Shown here piece after piece: positions 21,018 through 29,771 of a DNA stretch of 32,922 bases. A program made the translations under genes and the position numbers. The stretch lies in contig JADHYG010000005.1 in assembly GCA_016782545.1 (NCBI GenBank), positions 1-32,922 of the forward strand. The letters are read 5' to 3'. Positions within the stretch are counted from its first letter, which is position 1, and each line of letters begins with the position of its first letter. The DNA comes from Candidatus Microgenomates bacterium. GTDB lineage: Bacteria > Patescibacteria > Microgenomatia > JADHYG01. Below the pieces are notes generated by a model that made no database searches, was not told the origin of the DNA, and saw only the letters and a list, made by a program, of their open reading frames with translations.

Positions 21018-22307
21018 TTATCTATAACTCAAAAATTTCTTTCCCCAATCAGTCTTTAAAAACTTTTTTACTCTTTTTTGGCCAGTTAGATTGTACCAAT
21101 AATAATCATGATATAGGTTACTGGCCATATAACTCCAGGGAACAAGGGGTGTTTGGAGCAAAAATCGTTCCAGCCATTTGGGCCCGCCGTAAATTAATTT
21201 CTGTCCTTTTGAGGCAAAGGTATCGGCTTTTTTAAAGTGGAAGTTGGGGAGGGAGAGCGATTCTTCAACTGCGAGCGCTGAGGTCGACCACGAGTTTTTT
21301 CTAGTTTGCGAACCATATTTTTGCGGCTGAGGTCGCTTACGAAAATTTTTGTGTTCGCGGACCGCTCGAAGATTCGCTAATTGCGAACAGCAAAAATTTT
21401 GTAAACTCCCCGCCGCAAAATCTGTTTCTCTTATTGGGTCTTTCTTTGAAATTTTAATTTTTGATTTGTCATTTTGACATTTGTCATTTGTCATTTGACA
21501 TACCCTTGCTTCAATATCACCCAAGCCTAGCTTATTAGCCATTTTAAGAAACTTAATCTTTCTCGGATTAAACCCCATGATTTTCGCGGAAACACTATCT
21601 AGGGCCACTTGATCATTACTGGCCAAAAGGAGATTTTTAATGTGCCATTTCATTGCTCTTGGACCTGAGCCCTCGCCAGCTGTAACACCATCAGTAATGG
21701 CAAAAATGCCGGGATGAATTTCTTTTTGAATGGTCAAAAGATCAACAATGGCTTCGTGAATGAAGCGATGACAAAGATGTCTTTTAGTATTTAACATCCC
21801 AAAATAGTTTTTAATGGCGCCAGTGGTGGTGGTAAAGACATGCATTTTCAAAGTAGGGGGGTGGATGAGATTGGCTCCAAAGATAATTTTGGGTAATAAA
21901 ATTCCTCTGGGAAAAACTTTGTCCAAAACCAGCATTTTATGTTTTGGTTTGTATTCAACATATTTAGTTTCAGTTAAATAATGCATTTTAATGCCGTATT
22001 TTTTCAAAACTCCCAGCCATTTATTGTTGTGAGCTCCCTTTTTAACATCAGTAACCACGGTTTTATTTTCAACCGGAATAATTTGCGAAGCCTTGAATCC
22101 ATCTTCTAAAAGAGTTTTAACAATGCCTTCCAACTGCCATGGCCAACTCGAACAGCCGGGATAAAAACGCGTCCAGGAGAGATTGAGTTTAATAACAACA
22201 GGTTGGTTTTTTTTAAAATGTTTTTTATAATCCGCTGTCCGCATCAATAATTGATAATCTTCAATAACAGTTGCTGGTGATGTTTTGGTTAGATAGACTT
22301 TGCTCAT
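21018..22307 (-). CDS. DUF362-family protein with an in-frame palindromic insertion
   Basis: I prefer the start MSKVYLTKTSPATV at 22307; the frame is open to 22331. Family features include VVIKLNLSW, HPPTLKMHVFTTTTGAIKNYFGML and the glycine-rich ITDGVTAGEGSGPRA. DUF362 (PF04015) proteins are of uncertain function and some carry iron-sulfur clusters; no ferredoxin-type Cys cluster is seen here. Residues about 270-352 interrupt the domain with a segment coded by nested palindromes (QNFCC...QTRKNSWSTSALA), very similar to one in the GT-C enzyme at 27584-29584. The gene diverges from the GT-C gene at 22331 with only 23 bases between start codons. Confidence 0.78.
   Translation of the reverse strand: MSKVYLTKTSPATVIEDYQLLMRTADYKKHFKKNQPVVIKLNLSWTRFYPGCSSWPWQLEGIVKTLLEDGFKASQIIPVENKTVVTDVKKGAHNNKWLGVLKKYGIKMHYLTETKYVEYKPKHKMLVLDKVFPRGILLPKIIFGANLIHPPTLKMHVFTTTTGAIKNYFGMLNTKRHLCHRFIHEAIVDLLTIQKEIHPGIFAITDGVTAGEGSGPRAMKWHIKNLLLASNDQVALDSVSAKIMGFNPRKIKFLKMANKLGLGDIEARVCQMTNDKCQNDKSKIKISKKDPIRETDFAAGSLQNFCCSQLANLRAVREHKNFRKRPQPQKYGSQTRKNSWSTSALAVEESLSLPNFHFKKADTFASKGQKLIYGGPKWLERFLLQTPLVPWSYMASNLYHDYYWYNLTGQKRVKKFLKTDWGKKFLSYR
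21262..21510. repeat. Nested palindromic element in frame in the DUF362 gene
   Basis: Modules GCTGAGGTCG, TTTTTTCTAGTTTGCGAAC, ATTTTTGCGGC/GCCGCAAAAT and GTTCGC/GCGAAC nest within each other, like an element inserted into another copy. The adjoining 21440-21505 is made of TTTGTCATT units. A related element is at 28953-29122. Confidence 0.75.
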
Positions 22308-22323
22308 ATATTTCTGATATAAT
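22294..22323 (+). promoter_or_regulatory. Promoter of the GT-C gene at 22331, predicted leaderless
   Basis: An extended -10 TGaTATAAT (TATAAT 22318-22323) lies 7 bases before ATG 22331. The -35 TAGACT (22294-22299) is weak, as is common with extended -10 promoters. It overlaps the start of the divergent DUF362 gene. Confidence 0.62.
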
Positions 22324-22330
22324 TTTTTCA

Positions 22331-23923
22331 ATGAAAAACAGGCTTTGTTTTTTTATTCTTTTCTTCATTCTTATTTTAGGTTTTTTTTTGCGCGTTGTAA
22401 ACCTGCAAAACTTACCTCATGGCTTTTTCTGCGACGAAGCGTCAATTGGCTATAATGCTTATTCGCTTTTAAAAACAGGCAAAGACGAGTATGGAAAATC
22501 ATGGCCTTTATTTTTTAAAGCTTTTGGTGAATACAAAGGCCCGATTCAAATCTATTCCACCATTCCTTTTGTGGCGATCTTTGGTTTGAATGAGTTTAGT
22601 GTTAGATTAACATCGGCCATTTACGGAACCTTGACGATTTTAGCGGTTTATTTTTTAGTTAAGGAGCTTTTTCCTAAAAAAAATTCTCAATTCTCAATTC
22701 TCAATTCTCAATTAATTGCCAGCTTTTTTCTGGCAATTTCCCCCTGGCATATTCATTTTTCTCGGGTTGGTTTTGAGCTAATGCCTTTTGTCTTTTTCAG
22801 CACGCTTGGAGTTTGGTTGTTTTTGAAATCTTTAAAAGCAAAAAATCGACTTTTAACTTTGAATTTTGCATTTTTAACTTTTAACTTGGCTTTTTATTCT
22901 TACTCCCCAGCCCGGATTTTTATTCCTTTATTTTTAACAGGCCTGGTACTGATTTTTAGAAAATCATTCAAGATTAAAGCGCTGTTCTTAAGTTTTTTTA
23001 TCTTTTTTTTGCTTTCTTTACCATTGCTTTTTCATATCAAAAGCGGTCAAGGTCTTTCGCGCTGGCATCAAGTTTCAGTTTTTAAAGAAAAAACTTTTTC
23101 TCAGGCAGTTAAGCAAATGGAAAAAAATTATTTAGCTCATTTTTCTTTGGATTTTTTATTTAAGAAGGGTGACGCTGGAATGAGTTTTCTTACTCGTCAT
23201 TCAGTAAGAGGGATGGGGGAGCTTTATTGGTTTCAATTACCATTGATTATTTTGGGAATTTTAGGTCTTTGGCGATTGAAAAAACATAAAGAACTGGCTT
23301 TTCTTATTTGGTGGCTCATTCTTTATCCTTTAGGTAGTGTTTTAACTGCTGATGCTACTCCTCAAGCCACTCGTTCCATTATTGGTGTTATTCCTTTTCA
23401 GATTTTATCTGCGGCTGGAGTTTTTTATCTTTTTAATCTTGGGGAGGTTGGACCTCGCAAGATGAGGTCCAACCTCATCAGAAAGATTTTAGCTTTATTA
23501 CTTTTATTATTAACCGGACTATCAGGAGCTGAATTTGCCCGATATCTCAATCTTTATTTCAATGAATATCCAAAATACTCAAGCGGTTATTATGGCTGGC
23601 AGTGGGGATTTAGAGAAATAATGGAAGATTTTGCCAATGAACAGACAGATTATGATGAACTTCTGATCACTCATCGTTTCAATATGGGAGGAACGCTTTT
23701 AAAATTTTATCAAGTCAGTATTTCTTGTCAAAAATGCAAAATTGCTTTCAATCCAATTACTTTTGACCCATTAAAAAAACAGCTTTTTGCTCTGAGAAAA
23801 GAAGGAGTTGAAGAATTAGAAAAACAGGGAGTGAAATTCACCACCAAAAAAATTCTTTATTATCCTGATGACAAAGAAGCATTTTTTATTGGAGAAGTTC
23901 AAAACCGGGCTTTGACTAGGTAG
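22331..23923 (+). CDS. GT-C family membrane glycosyltransferase (ArnT/PMT-like)
   Basis: ATG 22331 (MKNRLCFFI) is chosen over the upstream TTG at 22271 because it begins the first membrane segment and fits the promoter. The acidic pair D35-E36 in GFFCDEASIGYNAYSLL, in the first extracytoplasmic loop, is the catalytic/metal motif of GT-C enzymes that use polyprenyl-phosphate sugars. About ten membrane segments follow, and a C-terminal extracytoplasmic domain. An ATTCTCA tandem (22685-22712) encodes NSQFSILNSQL, and a perfect 13-bp hairpin (23444-23476) encodes EVGPRKMRSNL; both are in frame. The substrate is unknown. Confidence 0.85.
   Translation: MKNRLCFFILFFILILGFFLRVVNLQNLPHGFFCDEASIGYNAYSLLKTGKDEYGKSWPLFFKAFGEYKGPIQIYSTIPFVAIFGLNEFSVRLTSAIYGTLTILAVYFLVKELFPKKNSQFSILNSQLIASFFLAISPWHIHFSRVGFELMPFVFFSTLGVWLFLKSLKAKNRLLTLNFAFLTFNLAFYSYSPARIFIPLFLTGLVLIFRKSFKIKALFLSFFIFFLLSLPLLFHIKSGQGLSRWHQVSVFKEKTFSQAVKQMEKNYLAHFSLDFLFKKGDAGMSFLTRHSVRGMGELYWFQLPLIILGILGLWRLKKHKELAFLIWWLILYPLGSVLTADATPQATRSIIGVIPFQILSAAGVFYLFNLGEVGPRKMRSNLIRKILALLLLLLTGLSGAEFARYLNLYFNEYPKYSSGYYGWQWGFREIMEDFANEQTDYDELLITHRFNMGGTLLKFYQVSISCQKCKIAFNPITFDPLKKQLFALRKEGVEELEKQGVKFTTKKILYYPDDKEAFFIGEVQNRALTR
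23444..23476. repeat. Perfect 13-bp hairpin in frame in the GT-C gene
   Basis: GAGGTTGGACCTC (23444-23456) and GAGGTCCAACCTC (23464-23476) form the stem around a 7-base loop. It lies in a cytoplasmic or loop segment between membrane helices. Confidence 0.8.
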
Positions 23924-23935
23924 GCAATATCGGGC

Positions 23936-25702
23936 TTATCTTGAAAAGAAATAAATGTAGGCATAAATCTTTTCGTTATCAGCGCTGATCTTTTTTTCCT
24001 CGTAAGAAAACTTTGCTTGTTTTAGATATTGCTCGAAGCTCTCTTTTTTGATTTTATCAGGCAGAAGATCGTTGATGTAAATTAAAGCATATTTATTTCC
24101 GCTTTTAAGATTGCCTAAATCAGAAGGATTTTTATAAGTCTGATGGAGATACTGATCTTCTAAGACAACAAGGATCAAATCTTTGCATACTTCATTAGGA
24201 AGAAAGAGAGTGGTTTGAGAAGAGACGAAGTCTTTAATGTAGTGAGCGGTTTTTTTACAATATGATTCATAAATATCAGGATCTTTTTTTAAATGAAAAT
24301 GATAATATTTGCTATAAAGTCTTCCCCAAAAGAAAAAATAAACAAGAAAAATTAAAAGCAAAACAACTTTTTGAAAATTGATTTTTAAAGCGCGTCCAGT
24401 AAATAAATTGATTATCTTTGAGAGTAAATTACTGATAAGATCAATGCCGATAGCCGAGAGCATAAAAAGAGTGGGAAGAAAAGCGCACTCTCTCCATAAG
24501 CTTTCGGATCGATAAACGACAACAATAGGAATAAACATAATAAAGAAGTTTAAAAGAATAAGAAGATATTGGGGAAGAAAAATATTTTTTAGTGAAAATA
24601 TTAAACCTAAAGTTAAGACGATTAGAGTAAGAGGGTCAAGTGAAGTGCCCCAAAGACCTGTTTTGATAAATTTTTCTGGCTGATATTTAAAATCTTCAAC
24701 CGCCAATTTTAATTGTTTAAAATAATAGAAGAGAGGTTGTTGGTCTTTTTGTGAGCGCTCAACATTTTCGCGTAAAAATCCCTGGTGACGCCCTAGATAA
24801 AACTGAGGCCTTTTTTTAATTTTAATAAATGTTGGTGACGAAGTCATAAAAGTTGAGGTTAATAAGACAATAGCAAGAATCAACATTTGTTTTTTTTGTT
24901 TATTAAATAAAAAATGATAAAGACAATAGAAGCATGTGGCAATAACACAAAGAAAGGCAACGTAAAGCATGTTAATGCACAAACCCAGAAAAATTCCACA
25001 AATGAAAATATCTCTTTTGGAAAAATATTTTATTCCTCGGTAAAGAAAAAACATGGTGCCGCTGATTAAAAAAGGATTTAGACTGACATTTTGAAATCCT
25101 AACCGTGAATTATGAATATCCCAGATGGAGGTTGATAGTAATAAGGCAGATATTAAAGCCACTTTTTTATTAAAAGCTTCTTTTAAAAAAGAGAAAACAA
25201 AGATGATATTAACGATGCTAAAGATAATACCGGGCAGTCTTACAGCATAATAAGGATTTTTAAAAAAACTGAGAAACGGAGCAATAAAATACGCTGGCAT
25301 ATTGCTAGGATAATCGGCAAGAAATCCAAAAGGACTTCTTATTGTTCCTTCTAGAATGTTTTTGGCTTCATCAAGCCAAAATTTTTCGTCTAAAAATATA
25401 CCTGAGTGATCGATTTTATGGATTCGCAGCGCTAATCCTAAAGTCAAAATTACGCCAAAAATTACTTTCCCAACAAGAAATAATGGCTCTTTAGGTTTTA
25501 TTTTCCTTTTTGAGCGAGGAAAGAAGATAAAAACAAAAATTCCAAATAAAACAATGCTTAAGAACCAAAAAACAGTGGCTGCCAAGGCTTTGGTTGTTGG
25601 TTGAAGAAAATCGACTGTTAGGTGTAAATTAATTGAGTAAAAATTGAATAATATTGCTAAAGTGAAAAAAAGGATTCCTAATAATTTCTTTATGTTTTTC
25701 AT
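23936..25702 (-). CDS. GT-C family membrane glycosyltransferase (PMT_2-like)
   Basis: The 588-residue protein has two N-terminal membrane segments before the core, then GIFLDEKFWLDEAKNILEG, where D111-E112 is the likely catalytic pair of the first outer loop (D105-E106 lies just before it). The segment PSNMPAYFIAPFL and NPYYAVRLPGIIFS are typical of the family. It ends with a soluble C-terminal part. It starts 3 bases after the stop of the gene at 25706, so the two are translationally coupled. It is the last gene of the five-gene minus-strand operon. Confidence 0.83.
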   Translation of the reverse strand: MKNIKKLLGILFFTLAILFNFYSINLHLTVDFLQPTTKALAATVFWFLSIVLFGIFVFIFFPRSKRKIKPKEPLFLVGKVIFGVILTLGLALRIHKIDHSGIFLDEKFWLDEAKNILEGTIRSPFGFLADYPSNMPAYFIAPFLSFFKNPYYAVRLPGIIFSIVNIIFVFSFLKEAFNKKVALISALLLSTSIWDIHNSRLGFQNVSLNPFLISGTMFFLYRGIKYFSKRDIFICGIFLGLCINMLYVAFLCVIATCFYCLYHFLFNKQKKQMLILAIVLLTSTFMTSSPTFIKIKKRPQFYLGRHQGFLRENVERSQKDQQPLFYYFKQLKLAVEDFKYQPEKFIKTGLWGTSLDPLTLIVLTLGLIFSLKNIFLPQYLLILLNFFIMFIPIVVVYRSESLWRECAFLPTLFMLSAIGIDLISNLLSKIINLFTGRALKINFQKVVLLLIFLVYFFFWGRLYSKYYHFHLKKDPDIYESYCKKTAHYIKDFVSSQTTLFLPNEVCKDLILVVLEDQYLHQTYKNPSDLGNLKSGNKYALIYINDLLPDKIKKESFEQYLKQAKFSYEEKKISADNEKIYAYIYFFSR

Positions 25703-25705
25703 TAA

Positions 25706-27514
25706 TTAGTTTTGATTATTGCTTGTTTTTTTAAATATTATCACTTTGGGATGATCATAGACGGTGAATGACTCATCCGCAGAATCATCAGCCACGTAGC
25801 AAGGTAGCCACGTAGCCACGTAGCAAAAAGGCAATTTTGGATAAGAAGAGAATTCAGCGATTTTTTCAAATCCTAAACTGCCATCAAACAGCTTTTGATA
25901 ATACTCGGCGGTTTTTGGATAACAGCGGTGGGAAGGCAGCTTTTCACAATCAGTCAATTTCATTAGCGGCACATAGAGCCGGTTGCTGGCAATAATAAGA
26001 TAATCTGTTTTTTCAAGATTAGAATTAACGATTTCCCATTTTTGTTCTGATTGGTCAGGTTCATACATGGGCATTTCTAAGAATTGATATTTTCCTGACA
26101 TGGGCACTCGGTCATCCCAATGCTCCACTGACAGGGTTGAACCCTGTCCAATATTTTCTTTGATCCATTCTGTGGCCTGAACTCGCGTGTTGGGATGGGA
26201 GTAGATGGAGATGAAAGAGAGAGGCCATAAGAAAATCATAAAAACATTAAAACATAAAAACATAAAAACAAATTGAGAACGAATTTTGGTTTTGAGCAAA
26301 ATGATCACTCGAGATAAAAATAGCCCTCCAAAAATACAAAACAATGGATAAATCGGCAGCCAGTAGCGCATGAATTTAATGGCAAAAGAGCCGGTGATGA
26401 GGAGATAAGGGAAGAAGAAAGATAAGAGAATGGTTAGATGGTTAGATGGCTGGATGGCTGGATTCTTATTTTTTTCTCTTTTCTTTAACCATATAACCAT
26501 ATAACCATACAACCATTGAATCCAACTCTTTAAAACAATCAGACTTACAAATACCGTCCCAACGATTGAAACTACTCCTAACGGTATTCCCATTCCCCAA
26601 AGTACCATGTTTTTTAACTGATAAAAATAAGGAGTGGTGTTGACATATTGAAGCGTGTAAGGAAAAACAAAAGCATCTTTAGTCATTCTTGATTGTTCTA
26701 AGGTGTTGGCTTTAAAAGTTGGAAAATCAATCAAGGCATAAGGCATGGTTAAATTAAAAATTAAAAATGAAAAAGTAAAAATTAAAATTAAAAATTTAAA
26801 AGTAGAAAAAAGATTACGTTTTTTCATAAAAATCAAAGCAAGAGTAACTACAACAGGAATTATCAGTAGAATGGCAGAGATTTTGGTGGCTAGAGCAAGG
26901 CCAAAAGCAATACCAGTATAAGCAGCGTATTTTAAAGAGGGTTTATGATTAAGTTTTAAGAGTCGGTAAAGCGTCAGCGTAATAAAAAAAGTTAAAGGAA
27001 TGTCAACCACATAGAAATGTGAGGTTTGGATTGCTAGAACAGATAAAGCATAAAAGAAGCAACATAGCAACATAGCAAGGTAGCTACTTAGTAATTTTTT
27101 AGCTATTTTAAAAATAAGAATAATTGTTCCTAGTTCAAAAAGAATAGAGAGGAAACGGCCCACATATAAAAGTCCTTGATAATGAGCCAGAGAGGGGTCA
27201 GAAAAAGAAAGGAGATTGCCAGCGAATTTAAGAAGATAAATAGGCAAACTGCCATAAGCAAAAAATTTTGGGTTAAGAGGACTGTTTGGAGAGAGAAGAG
27301 TATTAAGAGTTAAGGGTTTAGGCAAGCGAATTCCTTCGGCAACCATCGTGATCATCCGTTCGTCAGGATGGAGATGATGGCCGTTGTCCCAATTAATGCC
27401 GTAGAAACGGAAAACAAAAGCGATAATAATAATTAAAAACAATAAGCCACGACTTTTTTTGTTGATTGTTAATTTATTATCTGATTTATTGCTTGATTTT
27501 TTTTGATGCGTCAT
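25706..27514 (-). CDS. GT-C family membrane glycosyltransferase with repeat-coded segments
   Basis: The motif HHLHPDERMI (D51-E52) in the first outer loop, FAYGSLPIYLLKFAG and about ten membrane segments mark a GT-C enzyme; it is closest in this window to the one at 27584. Several parts are coded by tandem repeats kept in frame: 25791-25827 (FCYVATWLPCYVAD), 26235-26275, 26429-26516 (WLYGYMVIWLK...QPSNHLTILLS) and 27058-27091. The repeats fall in loops or add hydrophobic residues to helices. It lies in an operon between two other GT-C genes. The sugar is unknown. Confidence 0.83.
   Translation of the reverse strand: MTHQKKSSNKSDNKLTINKKSRGLLFLIIIIAFVFRFYGINWDNGHHLHPDERMITMVAEGIRLPKPLTLNTLLSPNSPLNPKFFAYGSLPIYLLKFAGNLLSFSDPSLAHYQGLLYVGRFLSILFELGTIILIFKIAKKLLSSYLAMLLCCFFYALSVLAIQTSHFYVVDIPLTFFITLTLYRLLKLNHKPSLKYAAYTGIAFGLALATKISAILLIIPVVVTLALIFMKKRNLFSTFKFLILIFTFSFLIFNLTMPYALIDFPTFKANTLEQSRMTKDAFVFPYTLQYVNTTPYFYQLKNMVLWGMGIPLGVVSIVGTVFVSLIVLKSWIQWLYGYMVIWLKKREKNKNPAIQPSNHLTILLSFFFPYLLITGSFAIKFMRYWLPIYPLFCIFGGLFLSRVIILLKTKIRSQFVFMFLCFNVFMIFLWPLSFISIYSHPNTRVQATEWIKENIGQGSTLSVEHWDDRVPMSGKYQFLEMPMYEPDQSEQKWEIVNSNLEKTDYLIIASNRLYVPLMKLTDCEKLPSHRCYPKTAEYYQKLFDGSLGFEKIAEFSSYPKLPFCYVATWLPCYVADDSADESFTVYDHPKVIIFKKTSNNQN
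26429..26516. repeat. ATGGTTAGATGG-type palindromic element in frame in a GT-C gene
   Basis: AATGGTTAGATGGTTAGATG on the left is mirrored by ACCATATAACCATATAACC on the right. It is the same family as the intergenic copies at 481-563 and 20913-21010. Confidence 0.75.
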
Positions 27515-27583
27515 GGTTGATTTGAATTACATTTTTGACCCCGCTCAGCGGGGTCAAAAATTGAAGCTAATTCTCGACTAATT

Positions 27584-29584
27584 TTAATAATCTTTTAATA
27601 ATCGTTGATATTCTTGTTTAGAAAACGGTTTTGTTTTTTTATAAATCCTAATCGCTGGATGATCAAAAACGCTCCAGGTTTCTTCAGCTTTTTCATCAGG
27701 CAAACGGGAAAAATGAACTACTTTTTCAAAGCCTAAATCACCGGAAAAGAGAAGGCGGTAATATTGGGCGTTCAAGGGATATTTTTCTGACAAGCGCAAA
27801 CGGCTATCAAAAATGCGATGGGAAGGGACAAAGATATAGTTGGCCGCTTCCAAATGACTAGTTAATTGATCAAGCAAAGAAGGATTAATGTCCAGATCAT
27901 AAAAATTAAAAGAAATAACTTTATAGGTTCTAGGGTGAATAGGGATGTCGACCACATTAGCGGTTTCAGACAAGATATAGGTATTGTCAGGAATGTTTTG
28001 ATGAATCCATTCAGAGGCTTCTATTCGGATGTCGGGTTTGAGATAGATGGTGAAGAAAAGGAGGCCGGGGATGATCGAGAAAATGAGCAACGTAGCAACA
28101 TAGCAACGTAGCAACATAGTTAGTTTTTTTTGCCGGAGCCAATTAATTGTCATAGAAAGAAAATAACTTCCAAAAATAGCAAAGAAGGGCATAATCGGCG
28201 TTATAAACCGCGTCCATTTACAGAATAAAAGGACATTAGGAAGAAAATAAGCCAGAAATGAGCCCATGAGAATGATGAGAACAGTTTTAGAGATGTCGAT
28301 TACATGACGCGATCGCGGCATGTAACCTACAATTAGACCTATATTATTTATAATATTATTTATAATCTTTTTTATAATGTTTTTGATGAGATCTATAGCA
28401 ATAATTAAAAATCCTAAAACTCCTAAAATGCTAAGAATTGGTCCCAAGGCATAGGGAAAGATGCGAGTTAATTGATAGATAATTGGCGTGGTTTTGGCAA
28501 ATTGATCAGTGTAAAAAACTGGTGATTTTCCTTGAGCAACATGAGTTTCATAAGTGTTAGTTCCTAAAAAATCATTAAACTCCAAGAGATTATAAGGTGA
28601 AGAAACAGCAAAAAACAAAGAACAAAAAACAAAGAACAAAAAACAGAATAATAGGCATTTTGATATTTTGCGAAACAAAGAGGGTCTTTTTTTACAGACA
28701 AGAATGAGTGTAATCAGTGGTGCAATGAGGAAAAAAGCGGCTGAGAGTTTGGTGCCTAAGGCAATACCGCTAATAACCCCGGAAAGCAAAAGCCATTTGA
28801 TTTTTTCTGTTTTTAAAAACTTAAGAGAAAGATAAATTATCAGCATAAAAAAGAAGGTTAATAAAGATTCAGTGGTGCCAAAATGGGCGGTTTGGATGAG
28901 GCCCGGGGTAAGGGCCGCTAATAAAGCGGCAAGTAGTGGTATTTGATCAAAAAGCGCTGAGGTCACCCATGAAAATTTTTGTTGATTGTTGAGACGCTGA
29001 GGTCGGGATGAATTTTTTCTAGTTCGCGGACCGTCCCGACGTACGTCGGGACTAGTTGCGAACAGCGAAAAAATTATCCCTCTCCGCGTCTCTGAACAAA
29101 AATTTTGTGGGCTTTCAGCGCTTTCCTCATTAGAAATTTCTTTTTTTCTTCGCTTCTTTATCAATTCTTTAGTGATCAAATAAACAAGTGGAATTGTCAG
29201 TGTTGAAGCCAGAGCTGACCAAAATCTTAATCCTAAAACAGCAGAAGGGAAGGGAACGGGTGAAATTGAACAGCTAACTTGGTTTAAATTTCCGCTTAGC
29301 AACGTAGCAACGTAGCAACGTAGCAATTTAATTATTTGATAACTGAAATAAACCAAATAAGTAGGGAATTGGCCATAGGCAAAGAATTGAGGGTTCATGG
29401 AACATGAACCCGTTCGAGGTTCGAGGCTCAAGGTTGAAGGTAAGATAGAAGAGAAATCAAAACAAAGTTTAGTAATAGAAATGGCCATGTTTCTTTCATC
29501 AGGATGAAAGAAAAAGCCATCTCCCCACATGAGGTTGTAGAACCGTAAAAAAGCAGCGATGATGGTGATAAGAAAGAGAAACAT
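27584..29584 (-). CDS. GT-C family membrane glycosyltransferase with several in-frame palindromic insertions
   Basis: The motif GDGFFFHPDERN (D29-E30), MNPQFFAYGQFPTYL and the helix pattern match the GT-C gene at 25706. The 666-residue length is inflated by inserts: 28953-29122 (nested palindrome coding PQNFCSE...RTRKNSS...WVTSALF), GCAACGTA tandems at 28085-28117 and 29298-29326 (each coding LLRCYVATLL), a tandem at 28612-28650 (FCFLFFVFCSLFF), a GATCG hairpin at 28300-28325 and AGGTTCG units near 29412 (LEPRTGS). The frame stays open through all of them, which implies selection for function. It is the third gene of the operon. Confidence 0.83.
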   Translation of the reverse strand: MFLFLITIIAAFLRFYNLMWGDGFFFHPDERNMAISITKLCFDFSSILPSTLSLEPRTGSCSMNPQFFAYGQFPTYLVYFSYQIIKLLRCYVATLLSGNLNQVSCSISPVPFPSAVLGLRFWSALASTLTIPLVYLITKELIKKRRKKEISNEESAESPQNFCSETRRGIIFSLFATSPDVRRDGPRTRKNSSRPQRLNNQQKFSWVTSALFDQIPLLAALLAALTPGLIQTAHFGTTESLLTFFFMLIIYLSLKFLKTEKIKWLLLSGVISGIALGTKLSAAFFLIAPLITLILVCKKRPSLFRKISKCLLFCFLFFVFCSLFFAVSSPYNLLEFNDFLGTNTYETHVAQGKSPVFYTDQFAKTTPIIYQLTRIFPYALGPILSILGVLGFLIIAIDLIKNIIKKIINNIINNIGLIVGYMPRSRHVIDISKTVLIILMGSFLAYFLPNVLLFCKWTRFITPIMPFFAIFGSYFLSMTINWLRQKKLTMLLRCYVATLLIFSIIPGLLFFTIYLKPDIRIEASEWIHQNIPDNTYILSETANVVDIPIHPRTYKVISFNFYDLDINPSLLDQLTSHLEAANYIFVPSHRIFDSRLRLSEKYPLNAQYYRLLFSGDLGFEKVVHFSRLPDEKAEETWSVFDHPAIRIYKKTKPFSKQEYQRLLKDY
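28300..28325. repeat. GATCG-loop hairpin in frame in a GT-C gene (copy H)
   Basis: TTACATG and CATGTAA form a 7-bp stem. The loop contains the 10-base palindrome CGCGATCGCG (28308-28317). It codes for GYMPRSRHVI in a loop between membrane helices. Confidence 0.72.
28953..29122. repeat. Nested palindromic element in frame in a GT-C gene
   Basis: From outside in: AGCGCT/AGCGCT, AAAATTTTTGTT/AACAAAAATTTT, GAGACGC/GCGTCTC, AATTTTTTC/GAAAAAATT and CCCGACGTACGTCGGG at the centre. Modules GCTGAGGTC and TAGTTGCGAACAGC are shared with the element at 21262-21430. Confidence 0.82.
29298..29326. repeat. GCAACGTA tandem repeat in frame
   Basis: AGCAACGT-type units are repeated head to tail. Related tandems are at 25791-25827, 27058-27091 and 28085-28117. 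On the minus strand three of the four code for CYVAT peptides (the copy at 27058-27091 does not). Confidence 0.75.
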
Positions 29585-29618
29585 GAAGTAAAGTCAAAAT
29601 TTTTTAATTGATCTAATT

Positions 29619-29770
29619 AAAAACTCCAATGTTCAAAAACTCCCTGCCTCGTCGAGTCAAGGCGGGCAAACTGCCAAGCAAGTTAAAATTAAAAAACCAA
29701 AATTTTGAAAATTTAATTTTTGATTTTTATTTTGCTTGGAGTTTTGGATGTTTGGATATTTGGAATTTTT
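29619..29770. repeat. Family C palindromic element outside the rRNA
   Basis: It begins AAAAACTCCAATGTTC and ends TTGGAGTTTTGG...GGAATTTTT, the reverse complement of the ends of 23S inserts C1 and C2. It fills the gap between the GT-C gene start (29584) and the stop of the UbiA-type gene (29772). The CTTGTCC/GGGCGAG hairpins seen in the rRNA copies are absent. Confidence 0.78.
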
Positions 29771-29771
29771 C

